Program-made: the position numbers and the translations under genes
Notes under the pieces: generated by a model
What the model was told of the DNA's origin: nothing
Seen by the model: the letters and a program-made list of their open reading frames with translations, nothing else
The model's database searches: none
Source of the DNA: Elainella saxicola E1
GTDB taxonomy: Bacteria > Cyanobacteriota > Cyanobacteriia > Elainellales > Elainellaceae
Reading direction: 5' to 3'
Length of the DNA stretch: 43,028 nt
Assembly: GCA_002796835.1 (NCBI GenBank)
Contig: LUGL01000003.1
Span: 58,382-101,409, forward strand
Part shown: in pieces, positions 42,788 to 43,028 of the stretch
Numbering within the stretch: the first letter of the stretch is position 1
Layout of the letters: each line of letters begins with the position of its first letter

Positions 42788-43028
42788 TTGGGGATCATTG
42801 GAACGTTGGCCAGTAATTTTATCTCGTGGACTGAGCCAGGATTGGGATTGCAAATCGGGGCTACTGCAGTTTGGCTCGGTCTGGTGGTTTTGCTGTCCCT
42901 GATTCTGCACTACTGGAAAACTGCCAAACCTGAAGTGACCCGAAAAGTTGTCCATATTGGCACTGGTAATGTAATTCTGCTGGCCTGGTGGTTAAAAATG
43001 CCAGCGTTTTTAGGCATTGGAGCCTCTA
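42788..43028 (+). CDS. Phytol/diacylglycerol-polyprenol kinase family protein, 3' end cut by window
   Basis: The first 80 residues of a membrane protein, continuing past the window edge. A hydrophobic helix (GATAVWLGLVVLLSLILHYW) is followed by KPEVTRKVVHIGTGNVILLA and WWLKMPAFLGIGAS. The EVTRKVVHIGTGNVILLAWW segment is the family signature of the CTP-dependent phytol kinase (VTE5) and DAG/polyprenol kinase group, which in cyanobacteria recycles phytol from chlorophyll for tocopherol. The start is a TTG at 42788 by the GGAG box. It diverges from psb28. The family is fairly secure; the substrate is not determined. Confidence 0.78.
   Translation, partial: MGIIGTLASNFISWTEPGLGLQIGATAVWLGLVVLLSLILHYWKTAKPEVTRKVVHIGTGNVILLAWWLKMPAFLGIGAS

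Noticed and set aside
1-43028. CRISPR arrays, insertion sequences, prophage or toxin-antitoxin genes
   Set aside because: None of the expected regular repeats, transposase motifs or paired small genes was found on either strand.

Overview
The window reads as chromosome of a filamentous, Leptolyngbya/Nostoc-like cyanobacterium. The evidence is the frequent HIP1-type octamer GCGATCGC and its CGATCG core, plus cyanobacterial or photosynthesis genes: an NdhS-type NDH-1 subunit, a Psb28-family photosystem II assembly factor, a BvdR-type biliverdin reductase, a GUN4-domain protein, a SigG-like sigma factor and hormogonium polysaccharide (hps) genes. All family names are recognised by eye from the translated sequence; no database search was possible. 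I see no tRNA, rRNA, CRISPR array, insertion sequence or phage genes.

Layout. 1-8.6 kb: a partial M61 peptidase, a Crp/Fnr regulator, a cysteine desulfurase, two FHA-domain proteins, 6-phosphogluconolactonase (all minus), then an HpsJ-like membrane protein (plus), a DUF362 protein and a small conserved protein (minus). 9-16.6 kb: SigG-like ECF sigma factor and its probable anti-sigma factor, a gamma-glutamylcyclotransferase-like protein, leuS with a downstream lipoprotein, an aldo/keto reductase and bvdR. 16.8-24.3 kb: a GT2-GtrA glycosyltransferase whose 3' end overlaps a convergent CPA2 antiporter, then a long minus-strand run (SRPBCC protein, mrp, rodA, ndhS, HAS-barrel protein, antiporter). 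24.6 kb: rpmB with a recognisable -10 box and a clear intrinsic terminator.

25.6-33.3 kb is the main accessory-looking block: hpsA, hpsB, hpsC and a FimT/GspH-type gene. It encodes a large surface protein with a pilin-like N-terminus followed by three prepilin-type proteins, consistent with the Hps/type IV pilus polysaccharide secretion machinery used for gliding. A 0.7-kb leader with repeated elements precedes it. 33.3-39.5 kb: cbiB (minus), then a co-directional run of mostly uncharacterised proteins (DUF4112, a ParB-like helical protein, a DUF4079-like membrane protein, a PH-like membrane protein, a lone ABC ATPase and a GUN4 protein with two N-terminal helical modules). 39.5-40.86 kb is an AT-rich spacer without genes I can support, lacking the HIP1 core and holding several inverted repeats. 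The end carries a small regulator-like protein, a TIGR01777 (SulA/ThyD-like) epimerase, psb28 and the start of a phytol/diacylglycerol kinase-like gene.

Most of the window is ordinary housekeeping. The best candidates for something under-described are the hps/pseudopilin block with its leader, the ParB-like protein at 35 kb, the GUN4 protein, and the AT-rich spacer at 39.5-40.9 kb.
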